This document shows, one piece after another, positions 40,347-49,283 of a stretch of 54,634 bases of DNA. The notes beneath the pieces were generated by a model. That model was not told where the DNA came from. It did not search any database and was given only the letters and a program-made list of their open reading frames with translations. Both the position numbers and the translations under genes were made by a program. Numbering within the stretch: the first letter of the stretch is position 1; each line of letters starts with the position of its first letter. Source of the stretch: Peribacillus butanolivorans (lineage in GTDB: Bacteria; Bacillota; Bacilli; Bacillales; DSM-1321); contig NZ_LGYA01000007.1 in assembly GCF_001273755.1 (NCBI RefSeq), positions 1 to 54,634 on the forward strand, in the 5' to 3' direction.

Positions 40347-41768
40347 ATGAGCCAACCACAAGAAAAGATTGTTTCGCTTGGAACAACGGGAAAAAAAGAG
40401 AGAAAAATCAATGTTTTTGTATTACTGCTCTGCATTCTCGCAATAGCAACTCTATTCACTTACATTTTGCCGGCTGGGGAATATGCAAGGATTGAAGCGG
40501 ATGGACGAGCAACAGTAGACGCCAATTCTTTTAAATGGATAGAATCTGCACCGGTCGGATTGTTCGATATGATAAAAGCTATTCACACAGGAATGGTAGA
40601 AGCCGGAAATATTATCTTTTTCTTATTGATTATCGGAGGGTTTTTCGGTGTTTTAAGAGCAACAGGTACGGTTGATGTGCTTATCGGGACAATGGCTCGG
40701 AAGTTGGCGACGCGTGAAAAGCTATTGATTCCTGTCGTGATGCTGTTTTTCGCTGTAGGCGGCTCCTTAATGGGGATGGCAGAAGAAACACTGGCTTATC
40801 TTCCTCTTATCATTCCCCTGGCGTTGGCTCTGGGATTCGATACAATTACAGGAACCGCCATTGTCATAGTAGGGGTAATGTCAGGGTTTACGACTGCCGT
40901 CATGAATCCATTCACAGTAGGACTTGCCCAAGGAATCGCAGAATTGCCGATGTTCTCAGGCATAGGGTTCCGCCTTATTTTATTTGTTATTGTCTATCTG
41001 GTTTCCGTTCTTTATATCTATCGTTACGCGATGAAGGTAAAGACAAATCCTTCTATAGGAATCTACGGAAAATATACAAAAGAAGAAGCGAAAAACCTGC
41101 TGCAATCAAGTGCAAAGTTAACAGCGAGACATAAGCTCATCTTAGTAGCTTTTTTAATTAACTATATCGTCTTGGCGTTTGGAGTCATCAAGTTCCAATG
41201 GTACATGACAGAAATCGCTGCCTTATTCATTTTATTGACAATCGTAATTGGAATCATCGGAAAACTGTCTGCAGATCACATTGTCAACTCCTTTACTAAT
41301 GGATCTGCAGCCTTGCTTGGCGGCGCTTTGATAATCGGCGTATCACGGGCCATTCTTGTCGTATTGAATGAGGGCCATATCGTCGACCCTATGCTGCATC
41401 AAGTAGCTGAATCTATCCAGCATATCCCGGCCTTTTTAAGCGTTGCCGGCATGTACAGCTTCCAAACTCTTATTCATTTTATTCTAGCGTCCGGCACCGG
41501 TCATGCGATGCTGACAATGCCAATTATGGTGCCGCTCGCAGACTTATTGGATATTACACGCCAAACTGCAGTGTTGTCTTTCTCTTTCGCAGACGGAATC
41601 GGAAATATGATTTTCCCGACCGCTACCACCTTAATGGCGGGCTTAGCAATCGCAGGCATTCCTTGGACAAAGTGGGCGAAGTGGATTTTGCCGCTGGTGC
41701 TCATTCAATATCTCATCGGATTAATAGCTGTTATCATAGCCCACTTCATCGGGTATGGTCCATTCTGA
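40347..41768 (+). CDS. YfcC-family membrane transporter
   Basis: 473 residues with about 11-12 membrane helices, of the YfcC/ArcD-like C4-dicarboxylate/amino-acid family (INVFVLLLCILAIATLFTYILPAGEY at the N-terminus; later GMAEETLAYLPLIIPLALALG and GHAMLTMPIMVPLADLL). Members import amino acids, peptides or dicarboxylates; the substrate cannot be read from sequence. RBS AAAGGAGAGACACGT. It is the first gene behind the sigma-54 promoter and is followed 48 bp later by an isoaspartyl dipeptidase, so isoaspartyl peptides or a related dipeptide are the natural guess. Confidence 0.85.
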   Translation: MSQPQEKIVSLGTTGKKERKINVFVLLLCILAIATLFTYILPAGEYARIEADGRATVDANSFKWIESAPVGLFDMIKAIHTGMVEAGNIIFFLLIIGGFFGVLRATGTVDVLIGTMARKLATREKLLIPVVMLFFAVGGSLMGMAEETLAYLPLIIPLALALGFDTITGTAIVIVGVMSGFTTAVMNPFTVGLAQGIAELPMFSGIGFRLILFVIVYLVSVLYIYRYAMKVKTNPSIGIYGKYTKEEAKNLLQSSAKLTARHKLILVAFLINYIVLAFGVIKFQWYMTEIAALFILLTIVIGIIGKLSADHIVNSFTNGSAALLGGALIIGVSRAILVVLNEGHIVDPMLHQVAESIQHIPAFLSVAGMYSFQTLIHFILASGTGHAMLTMPIMVPLADLLDITRQTAVLSFSFADGIGNMIFPTATTLMAGLAIAGIPWTKWAKWILPLVLIQYLIGLIAVIIAHFIGYGPF

Positions 41769-41816
41769 TAGCAGTATTTACAAGAAAGAAACAGTATTTA
41801 CAGGAGGAGAAACGAA

Positions 41817-42989
41817 TTGCTTACTTTAATTAAAAATGGCGAGATATACTCACCCAATTACTTAGGACGGAAAGACATATTGATTACAAACGATAAAATC
41901 GCATTTATAGATGACAAAATCGAGATTCCTGACAACTTTGCCCCTATTCAAATCATTGATGCGACTAATCTTTTGGTTGTTCCGGGTTTTATAGATTCAC
42001 ATGTTCATATTATCGGTGGAGGGGGCGAGGGCGGATTCAAAACCCGCACCCCCGAGCTGATGCTCACTGATATTACTACTTCAGGTATTACAACGCTGGT
42101 TGGCTTACTTGGTACGGACGGAACTACGCGTAGAATGGAAAGCCTTCTTGCCAAGGCGCGGGCGCTTGAAGAAGAGGGTATATCCTGCTTCATTCATACA
42201 GGCTCCTATCAAGTGCCAGTAAAAACATTGACGGGAAAAATCGAAGACGATATTATTTTAATCGATAAAATTATCGGTGTTGGAGAGATTGCAATCTCCG
42301 ACCATAGATCATCAGAACCCACATTTGAGGAACTGACTAAAGTCGCCGCTGCGGCACGCAATGGAGGTATCCTCTCAGGAAAAGCTGGGATATTAGAAGT
42401 TCATGTAGGGGACGGAGATGGAAAGCTTTCCTTGCTGCATGAAATTGCAGATAAAACCGACATTCCGATTCGGCAGCTCCATCCGACACATATCAATCGA
42501 AATGAAGAATTATTCAGGGCGGGAATTGATTACGCAAAGCGAGGCGGATATGTAGACTTTACCACAAGTACCATTCCTCAATTTTTGGAGGAAGGCGAAG
42601 TGAAGTGCAGCATGGGCTTGCGCATGATGCTGGAAGAAGGGGTTCCAGTCGGACACATCACCTTCTCTTCAGACGGGCAAGCAAGCCTTCCCTTCTTTAA
42701 CAGCCACGGGGAGTATGCAGGCCTACAAGTAGGAAAAGTATCGTCGCTATATCACGAAGTGCGTGATTCTGTTTTAGAGGAAGGCATCCCGCTGGAAACA
42801 GCTCTGAGGGTCATCACCACGAACCCCGCACAAGTGCTAAAGCTTTCGAGCAAGGGCAGCATCCAAACCGGCAAGGATGCCGATATCGTATTTTTGCAAA
42901 AGGAAACATTGACAATCGATACAGTAATGGCAAGAGGACAAGTGATGGTAGAAAAGCAGGTTCCGCTAATAAAAGGAACGTTTGAATAA
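41817..42989 (+). CDS. iadA: isoaspartyl dipeptidase (beta-aspartyl peptidase)
   Basis: 390 residues, the same length as E. coli IadA, which removes isoaspartate from dipeptides. Amidohydrolase-type metal sites: His62 and His64 in DSHVHIIGGGGEGG, LHPTHINRN further on, and the catalytic Asp in ITFSSDGQASLPFF. The stretch GVGEIAISDHRSS aligns with GVKCAISDHRS as I recall it in E. coli, where the Lys is carbamylated and bridges two metals; here it is Glu157. TTG start with AGGAGGAG seven bases upstream. It ends KGTFE like the E. coli enzyme. Cytosolic. Confidence 0.9.
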   Translation: MLTLIKNGEIYSPNYLGRKDILITNDKIAFIDDKIEIPDNFAPIQIIDATNLLVVPGFIDSHVHIIGGGGEGGFKTRTPELMLTDITTSGITTLVGLLGTDGTTRRMESLLAKARALEEEGISCFIHTGSYQVPVKTLTGKIEDDIILIDKIIGVGEIAISDHRSSEPTFEELTKVAAAARNGGILSGKAGILEVHVGDGDGKLSLLHEIADKTDIPIRQLHPTHINRNEELFRAGIDYAKRGGYVDFTTSTIPQFLEEGEVKCSMGLRMMLEEGVPVGHITFSSDGQASLPFFNSHGEYAGLQVGKVSSLYHEVRDSVLEEGIPLETALRVITTNPAQVLKLSSKGSIQTGKDADIVFLQKETLTIDTVMARGQVMVEKQVPLIKGTFE

Positions 42990-43118
42990 GGATAGATCAA
43001 GATTTTTAAGGAGAAAAGCAGGTTCTGAGCGATGCCTCTATGTTTACAAAACTACAGGCATACAAAAGTGTATTTCAACTTTAACGAACGTAAAATCTAC
43101 CTATTTTAAACAAAAATA

Positions 43119-43151
43119 CCCGTTCAAAAAAGTTGTACTTTTACGAACGGG
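43119..43151. terminator. hairpin between iadA and the 55-residue gene
   Basis: CCCGTTC (43119-43125) pairs with GAACGGG (43145-43151), and AAAAGT with ACTTTT inside. Read leftwards it is followed by TATTTTTG, so it works best for the convergent small gene; read rightwards there is only AAAAATTT. Confidence 0.65.
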
Positions 43152-43268
43152 AAAAATTTAAATGTCTAAATATTTTGATGGGACACAAGCCTTGTTTTAT
43201 CAAACTAATTAGCGATTATTCCACAAATATCTAACCATTTATTCCACCCGATTAATTTGCTGAGTAAA

Positions 43269-43436
43269 TTAAGGCATCTCGTCCTCTTTTTCCCGATTTT
43301 TAAAAGCTTCATGTGTAACAATATCTTCAATCTGTTCATACTGTCGACTGTGTTCCTTCTCTTCGCTTATTCTATTATTAGGTAAGTTTCCAGGATGTCC
43401 TTTTTCTTTGTGATTAAAATTTTTACCACGACTCAT
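43269..43436 (-). CDS. 55-residue hydrophilic small protein
   Basis: A short charged protein beginning MSRGKNFNHKEKGHPGN and ending NREKEDEMP. AAAGGGGAG lies eight bases before the ATG and a terminator-like hairpin follows about 120 bp after the stop. Composition (Lys, Glu, His, Asn; no Cys, one Trp-free sequence) resembles small Bacillus spore or stress proteins, but I do not recognise it. The rich ribosome site makes this frame convincing. Confidence 0.65.
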   Translation of the reverse strand: MSRGKNFNHKEKGHPGNLPNNRISEEKEHSRQYEQIEDIVTHEAFKNREKEDEMP

Positions 43437-43541
43437 ACTTATTCTCCCCTTTCTATTCTTGCTCGTTTAGTTTTCTCCAGCGAAAAAAAATTATGATTTA
43501 ATTTCACTGTTTACGAACTTACACCTATTTTCTAACGGATT

Positions 43542-43642
43542 TCATGAATCACGCGCAATATTTACGAGATCAGCACCCATCGAGAGGCAATCACAAACCT
43601 GCCAGGGATGAACAGCTTACCAGAAGCGATATTTTTAGCACG
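43542..43642 (-). pseudogene. glutamate synthase-like (FMN-binding) remnant
   Basis: In two frames on the minus strand the sequence reads KNIASGKLFIPGRFVI and then LSMGADLVNIARDS followed by a stop. The FMN-dependent glutamate synthase family has IIASGKLxTPxRIxIALxLGADLVNIARG at this place, so a frameshift and decay of a yerD/gltB-like gene is likely. The rest of the gene is not recognisable. Between 43643 and 44135 I find no intact gene. Confidence 0.5.
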
Positions 43643-44135
43643 CTTCTACATGCAATATGGAAGCAGACGATCCCCCCATTTACCTCTCACTGCGAAAAAA
43701 GCGGATCCTTCAATAAGATATATCTTTTGGTTATCAGCTTTGTTTATCTATCGTATTTTTCTTCTTCGGCAAATTTTGGCGACCTATCATTCCAATAAAA
43801 AGGGCTTCTTCATCAATCACGATTTAAAAACCACGAGTAACTACTTCTCACATATACTTTGGGCATTTACGATATTTTTGTATTCATTCCTTTAAAACAG
43901 CTTCCCTTCATTATCACCATTAAAAGAATAGTGCCGCATTTCTAGACCGATTTTTGCTAAAAAAAGCTAATCTTCCTAGTACTGAGTAATTCCGTAGTAT
44001 GGCGTGATGCTTCTGAATTTGCTCAAAACATTCATAAATAGACGAAATGGTTTTTAAAACACTCAGGTACATAATATTTCATAAGCAGTGCCAACATATA
44101 AGGAAAGAAATTGAATTGGTTGAGGAGGGAATAGT

Positions 44136-45770
44136 TTGAAGGCATCAGATTTGTTTGTACGATGTTTAGAGAATGAAGGAGTTAAGTATATTTTTGGAAT
44201 ACCTGGTGAGGAAAATACGGATTTAGTTGATTCTCTAATAGGCTCTGATATTAAATTTATCTTAGTTCATCATGAACAAGCAGCTGCTTTTATGGCAGAC
44301 ATCTATGGTCGGCTAACTGGAAAGCCAGGTGTTTGTTTGGGCACATTGGGACCGGGTGCAACCAATTTATTAACCGGGATAGGCAATGCTTATCTGGATT
44401 ATTCACCTGTTGTCGCCATCACAGGTCAGGCGGGCCTTGATCGCATTCATAAGGAGTCGCATCAATATGTGGACATTATTGGAGTTTTTGAGGAAGTAAC
44501 GAAATGGAATCAACAAATTAAGGTGCCACATACGATTCCGGAAATTATCCGTAAAGCATTTAAGACAGCTGTCATTGAAAAGCCAGGAGCTGTCCATATC
44601 GAGCTCCCTGAAGATGTGGCAATGATGGATACAGAAGGTGAACCACTACCAGTTACACCAATGCCAAGATCCCGCCCTGCCGAAGCAGAAATCAAAAAAG
44701 CCGTAGAATTAATCAATCGCGCTAAAAAGCCGATTATTCTAGCTGGCAATGGCGTGATCCGTGATGGAGCTACAGAGGCCTTGCGGAAATTTGCAGAAGC
44801 GAAGCAAATTCCAGTTGTGAATTCGTTCATGGCCAAAGGGGTTTTACCTTCCGACCATCCATTGACCCTTTATACAGTAGGGATGCAAGCAAGGGATTAT
44901 GTTCTATGCGGGTTTGATTTGGCCGATCTCATTATCACCGTCGGCTATGATTTCGTCGAGTACTTGCCAAAATATTGGAACGATGAGGCGATGAAACCGA
45001 TTATTCATATTGATGCCAGAACAGCTGAGATTGATGCTTATTACCCGGTTCAAGCTGAATTGGTCGGTAACGTCACAGAGACACTTGAAGCCTTGACTAC
45101 TGAAGTTGAAGAAAAAGAACTTTGGCCAGAAGTGAAAAGGTTAAGGTCTCAGATTGTTGAAAAGCTTCATTCTTCGGATGAAGTATCAGGAAGCCCTATC
45201 ATCCCTCAGCGAATTATTGCCGATTTGAAAAAGGCGGAAAAAGGGAATGCCATTGTCATTTCAGATGTAGGCGCTCATAAATTATGGATTGCCCGGTTGT
45301 ATCAGCCCGAAAAGCCTAATCACACTATCATTTCTAATGGCTTTGCATCGATGGGTGTTGCGGTTCCCGGTGCTATTGCGGCCAAACTAGCAAAACCTGA
45401 TAAACCTGTCATTGCGGTCACAGGTGATGGTGGATTTCTGATGAATGGTGTTGAATTGGCAACTGCTAAACGTCTGGGTCTTGCCTTCGTGATTGTCATT
45501 TTCCATGATTCAAAATTTGGCTTAATCGAGTGGAAGCAATTGAATAAGTTTGATCGTACGAATGCGATTGAATTTACAGACCCAGACTTTTTAGAATTCG
45601 CTAAAAGTTTTGGTGTTAAAGGGGTCAAAGTAACCCACTCCGATGAATTGCTTCACACATTAGAGGAAGCGGTTGCGAGTAAGGAGATTGTCTTGATTGA
45701 TGTGGATGTCGATTACTCGGAAAATGTAGAGCTTTCGAAAACACTAGGTGATTATATTTGCAAATTATAA
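44136..45770 (+). CDS. thiamine-diphosphate enzyme of the acetolactate synthase family (AlsS-like)
   Basis: 544 residues with the three-domain fold of ThDP enzymes. Glu47 in VHHEQAAAFMADIYGRLTGKPG activates the cofactor; TLGPGATNL follows; the cofactor magnesium site is GDGGFLMNG near 430. VGYDFVEYLPKYWN and QLNKFDRTNAIEF resemble catabolic AlsS of B. subtilis, but the N-terminus GIPGEENTDLVDSL differs from the AlsS GAKIDAVFDAL. No regulatory subunit or acetolactate decarboxylase gene is adjacent. TTG start with GAGGAGGG. It is followed 27 bp later by an aldehyde dehydrogenase, which suggests a carboligase or decarboxylase releasing an aldehyde instead of a normal acetoin pathway (inference). 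Confidence 0.8.
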   Translation: MKASDLFVRCLENEGVKYIFGIPGEENTDLVDSLIGSDIKFILVHHEQAAAFMADIYGRLTGKPGVCLGTLGPGATNLLTGIGNAYLDYSPVVAITGQAGLDRIHKESHQYVDIIGVFEEVTKWNQQIKVPHTIPEIIRKAFKTAVIEKPGAVHIELPEDVAMMDTEGEPLPVTPMPRSRPAEAEIKKAVELINRAKKPIILAGNGVIRDGATEALRKFAEAKQIPVVNSFMAKGVLPSDHPLTLYTVGMQARDYVLCGFDLADLIITVGYDFVEYLPKYWNDEAMKPIIHIDARTAEIDAYYPVQAELVGNVTETLEALTTEVEEKELWPEVKRLRSQIVEKLHSSDEVSGSPIIPQRIIADLKKAEKGNAIVISDVGAHKLWIARLYQPEKPNHTIISNGFASMGVAVPGAIAAKLAKPDKPVIAVTGDGGFLMNGVELATAKRLGLAFVIVIFHDSKFGLIEWKQLNKFDRTNAIEFTDPDFLEFAKSFGVKGVKVTHSDELLHTLEEAVASKEIVLIDVDVDYSENVELSKTLGDYICKL

Positions 45771-45797
45771 AAGCATGTATTATTGGAGGAATGTCAG

Positions 45798-47231
45798 ATG
45801 AAGCAAAAGTGGCAATTGTGGATCGGTGGCAAATGGCGTGAGGCTAAATCGTATGAGCCGTTATTTAATCCACATTCAAATGAAGAAATTGCACAAATCG
45901 GACAGGCTGAACCAGCGGATGCCATTGAAGCGATCGTAGAGGCAAATGCCGCTTTTCAGAAATACCGTTCCTACCCGGCGCATGCACGAGCCGAAATTTT
46001 AGTAAAAGCTGCCGCAATCATGGAAGAACGCACTGAAGAACTTGCAAAAATCGTTTCTCTAGAGGCGGCGAAAACGATTCGAAATGCTCGTGAGGAAATC
46101 AATCGTACGGTTCAGACCTACCGTTTTTCTGCAGAAGCGGCAAAGAACAATTATGGAGAACAAATTCCGATGGATGCGGCACAGGGTGGAGTAAACCGTT
46201 TTGGCTTCACGATTCGTACTCCGATTGGCGTTGTAACGGCAATTACCCCATTTAACTTTCCATTTAATCTTGTCGCCCATAAAGTTGGTCCAGCTATTGC
46301 GGCTGGAAATTCAATTGTATTAAAACCTGCCGAACAAACGCCTCTTAGTTCGCTCGTGCTTGCAGAAATTTTTAAAGAAGCAGGCCTTCCAGAAGGAGTA
46401 TTGAACATCATTCCGGGCAAAGGGGATGTCTTAAGTGAAGCTTTGACAACCCACCCACATGTAAAAAAAGTGACTTTTACTGGCAGTGTCGAAGTCGGAC
46501 ACCTTATCCAGCAGCAAGCAGGCTTTCGTAAGCTAACCCTTGAACTCGGATCCAATTCGCCGTTCATTATTGATGAAGGAGTCGACATCGATAAAGTCAT
46601 AGAACGAAGTGTGATGGGCTCTTTTACAAATAATGGGCAGGTGTGTATCTCGATTCAAAGAATTTATGTCCACAATTCACTGTATCAACAATTCTTGGAG
46701 CGATTCGTCAGTAGGACAAAACGACTTGTCATTGGATCCCCTCTCGAGGAAAGCACTAATATAACTGCGGTCATTTCTAAAAAATCATTGGAGCGGTTAC
46801 AAAGTTGGATCGACGAGGCAGTACAGGAAGGAGCAAAAATTGAGTGTGGCGGTACAGTGGAAGGCAATGTTCTCTTACCTACCGTCTTAACAGATGTAAA
46901 TCGTGACTCAAAGGTATTTCGTTTCGAAGTATTCGGTCCGATTGTCTGTATTTTCCCATTCGATACGCTGGATGATGCCATCAAGGATGCAAATGATTCA
47001 CGTTACGGATTGAATTCAGGAGTGATGACACCGAGCATAGAACGTGCTTTTTATGCGGCGGAACGCTTGGAAACGGGAGGAGTCGTCATTAATGATATCC
47101 CGACCTATCGGATTGATAATATGCCATATGGTGGCTGGAAGGACAGCGGTGTTGGCAGAGAAGGCGTCAAATATGCGATGGAAGAAATGATGGAGCAGAA
47201 ATTCATTAGCTTTAAAATAAGTGACAACTGA
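45798..47231 (+). CDS. NAD(P)-dependent aldehyde dehydrogenase
   Basis: 477 residues. Catalytic Cys283 (NNGQVCISIQR), the general base Glu in TLELGSNSP, and the cofactor fold (TFTGSVEVGHLI) are present, with GGWKDSGVGREG at the C-terminus. It resembles the lactaldehyde, phosphonoacetaldehyde and sulfolactaldehyde dehydrogenase branch, so the substrate is a small oxidised aldehyde, unresolved by sequence. I chose ATG 45798, seven bases after GGAGGA; an in-frame TTG at 45783 precedes the ribosome site. It is cotranscribed with the AlsS-like gene. Confidence 0.88.
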   Translation: MKQKWQLWIGGKWREAKSYEPLFNPHSNEEIAQIGQAEPADAIEAIVEANAAFQKYRSYPAHARAEILVKAAAIMEERTEELAKIVSLEAAKTIRNAREEINRTVQTYRFSAEAAKNNYGEQIPMDAAQGGVNRFGFTIRTPIGVVTAITPFNFPFNLVAHKVGPAIAAGNSIVLKPAEQTPLSSLVLAEIFKEAGLPEGVLNIIPGKGDVLSEALTTHPHVKKVTFTGSVEVGHLIQQQAGFRKLTLELGSNSPFIIDEGVDIDKVIERSVMGSFTNNGQVCISIQRIYVHNSLYQQFLERFVSRTKRLVIGSPLEESTNITAVISKKSLERLQSWIDEAVQEGAKIECGGTVEGNVLLPTVLTDVNRDSKVFRFEVFGPIVCIFPFDTLDDAIKDANDSRYGLNSGVMTPSIERAFYAAERLETGGVVINDIPTYRIDNMPYGGWKDSGVGREGVKYAMEEMMEQKFISFKISDN

Positions 47232-47285
47232 GTATTAATATAAATAGGCAGTATTTTGTTCCATATAAATCGTGGTATATGTAGA

Positions 47286-47310
47286 GGGCGATATCCTAAA
47301 GATGTCGTCC
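47286..47310 (+). terminator. weak terminator after the aldehyde dehydrogenase
   Basis: GGGCGATATC pairs with GATGTCGTCC (two G-U pairs) around CTAAA, 55 bp after the stop codon, but no T run follows. It may be an RNA-stabilising hairpin. Confidence 0.4.
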
Positions 47311-47426
47311 CCTAGTATTCGTCGGAAGTAACAAGGTATTAATATCAACATAACTATATACCCCTAAAAGAAAAGCCCTGTCCTGGAATTATCAATACCT
47401 AAATCATAAAAATCCTTAAAAATAAA

Positions 47427-47464
47427 GGAGTACACATATTAGTCATGTATAATATGTGTGCTCC
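47427..47464 (-). terminator. carboxypeptidase gene terminator
   Basis: GGAGTACACATATTA and TAATATGTGTGCTCC are 15-bp arms with one mismatch. Read leftwards they are followed by TTTATTTTT, about 150 bp past the D,D-carboxypeptidase stop. A smaller hairpin, AGCCAC/GTGGCT, lies at about 47490-47505. Confidence 0.65.
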
Positions 47465-47617
47465 TTCGTTCTATTTATTAAATTAAAGCCACCCTTTAGT
47501 GGCTGATTTTAGGGAAAAGTATAAGGCAACAACGCCTCTGATTGCCAGTCGGTGAGTTTCTTTAGTAACGAGTTCTAAAATCACTTCGTTTTTTTCTTTT
47601 TTTTAGAAAAACCGTTA

Positions 47618-48742
47618 TCAGAATGATAAGAATGACACAGCCTCCCCATCCTTGAGATGGGACATAAAATTTAGTAGCTCATCATCGATTGTTTCTTTTT
47701 TAATCGAGGCAGGCAATACTGTGTTCCTGACATCAGCGACCGTTTTAAGGTCAAAGGATTCTATTGCTTCCCCTTCTTGGTTCATGATTGAGAGAATTCC
47801 ATCATTACTCGTTTTCAGACTAGGTTGATCACTAATTAAATGAGTATAGTATAAGTCTTCGTTCAGCGTGTAGGAATTAGAGTAGTCTGCTGAATAAAGT
47901 TTGCTTTTTTTATCAATTTTGCCTGATTTAAAGTTTTCAAAGCCATAGTTGAATAAAAGCTTGGTATCAGAGTAGGCAACTTTGTCTGAAGGAGCTTTTA
48001 GAGTGACGGCAATCAAGTCCTGTTCTCCTCTAGTAGCAGTAGAAATCAGGGTGTAGCCGGATTGACTGACGAAACCGGTTTTCCCGCCGGTTATTCCCTT
48101 ATAGGGGAGTTCGCCTTTTAAAATTTTATGATGGGTAATTAGAGTTGTGTCCCATGTTTCCACTTCCCATGGTAAATTCTTCTTCCCAAAATACTCACGG
48201 AAAATTTCATTTTTCATTGCATATTGGGTAATTTTCGCAAGGTCACTGGCTGTAGTTACATGTTTTTTGTCAAACAATCCATGGGGGTTCGTAAAATGAG
48301 TATCGGTGACGTTTACTTCCTTCCTTAAAAACTCATTCAAATCCTCCATGAACAGTTTTTCACTACCAGACATATGCTCGGCAATTGCGATAGCTGCATC
48401 ATTTCCGGAGTTGATGAGCATTCCTGCAATTAATTTGGAAAGCTCTATTTTCTCCCCAGGTTCAATAAATACCGAAGAGCCGTCTGCCTCAGCCGCTTTT
48501 TTGCTAACAGTCACTAGTTCATTCTTATCCCCGTGCTCAATAGCATATATAGCAGTAGCAACTTTCGTTAGACTGGCTGGATACATTTTTTTATTTGTGT
48601 TTTTTTCGTATAACACTTTCCCACTTTTCGCATCAATAATGATCCCAGCTTCACTAATGAGAGGTAAGTCTGATTCTGCACTTACAGTCGTAGAGGCGAA
48701 GGGGATTAAAGCCAAAATGAAGATAAAGAAAAACTTTTTCAT
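47618..48742 (-). CDS. D-alanyl-D-alanine carboxypeptidase (DacF/DacB-like)
   Basis: 374 residues; trims the terminal D-alanine from peptidoglycan stem peptides outside the membrane. Signal peptide at 1-22, cut after TVSA. Active-site motifs in order: Ser57-x-x-Lys60 in PASLTKVATA, Ser112-Gly-Asn114 in NSGNDAA, Lys221-Thr-Gly in GGKTGFVSQSGY. The C-terminal region after about 270 is the PBP5-type beta domain, without a clear amphipathic anchor at the very end. Whether it is the vegetative or sporulation-specific form cannot be read from sequence. Confidence 0.88.
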   Translation of the reverse strand: MKKFFFIFILALIPFASTTVSAESDLPLISEAGIIIDAKSGKVLYEKNTNKKMYPASLTKVATAIYAIEHGDKNELVTVSKKAAEADGSSVFIEPGEKIELSKLIAGMLINSGNDAAIAIAEHMSGSEKLFMEDLNEFLRKEVNVTDTHFTNPHGLFDKKHVTTASDLAKITQYAMKNEIFREYFGKKNLPWEVETWDTTLITHHKILKGELPYKGITGGKTGFVSQSGYTLISTATRGEQDLIAVTLKAPSDKVAYSDTKLLFNYGFENFKSGKIDKKSKLYSADYSNSYTLNEDLYYTHLISDQPSLKTSNDGILSIMNQEGEAIESFDLKTVADVRNTVLPASIKKETIDDELLNFMSHLKDGEAVSFLSF

Positions 48743-49166
48743 ATACCTCTCCTTTAATGATAGTAAATCCTATATAGTCATAATAAAATAAATCTGAATG
48801 TTTAGAGATGTTTTATTGAAATTGAAATAAAACAGTAATTCCCCTTTAATAATCATGGAAACATTTCGGATAAAAACCTTCTTTTACTTTCCTCAAATAA
48901 CTTTATAAGGGTTCTGGCCCTTTTAGTGGGATACTCCATTTAAATGAAAAAAGAATCCCCATTTAAATAGATAGGGATTTTTTGTTTACCATTGAATTAG
49001 GGTATCACCGACATTTCGCATATTAACTACGCTGATACATTTTAGGGAGAGGAATAAAAGTGAAAAAAGGTCAGAAGGTGATTTGAGGCATTGGTAGCTA
49101 CGATTACTGGAAGCTTCTCAAAAAGCTGAAAAGAATGCTAGAAAAAGAAAAGAAATAACAAAAAAA
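48743..49166. other. intergenic region with a terminator-like hairpin
   Basis: AATCCC (48954-48959) and GGGATTTTTTG form a hairpin with T run in the rightward direction; no gene before it needs it. A GTG-initiated frame at about 49060 with AGGGAGAGG is closed after eight codons by TGA and then stays open for about 25 codons, so it may be a broken small gene. Confidence 0.4.
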
Positions 49167-49183
49167 GAAGCCAAAGGGCTTCT
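49167..49183. terminator. terminator of the M20 peptidase gene
   Basis: AGAAGCC and GGGCTTCT pair around AAA. T runs follow on both sides (GTTTTTCTTT right, TTTTTTTG left). It lies about 100 bp after the M20 peptidase stop. Confidence 0.75.
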
Positions 49184-49283
49184 GTTTTTCTTTATCTGAC
49201 CTATATATGTCGCTTGTCTAAGCTAATGCACTTCTTATTTTATAGATTTGGAGAAGACCAACTACCATTGCAATCCGATTTAT

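Noticed and set aside
43544..43895. Two overlapping plus-strand frames of 84 and 95 codons
   Set aside because: They lie antisense to the glutamate synthase-like remnant and have no ribosome sites.
49060..49160. Possible small gene after AGGGAGAGG
   Set aside because: Closed by a TGA after eight codons; not convincing as gene or pseudogene.
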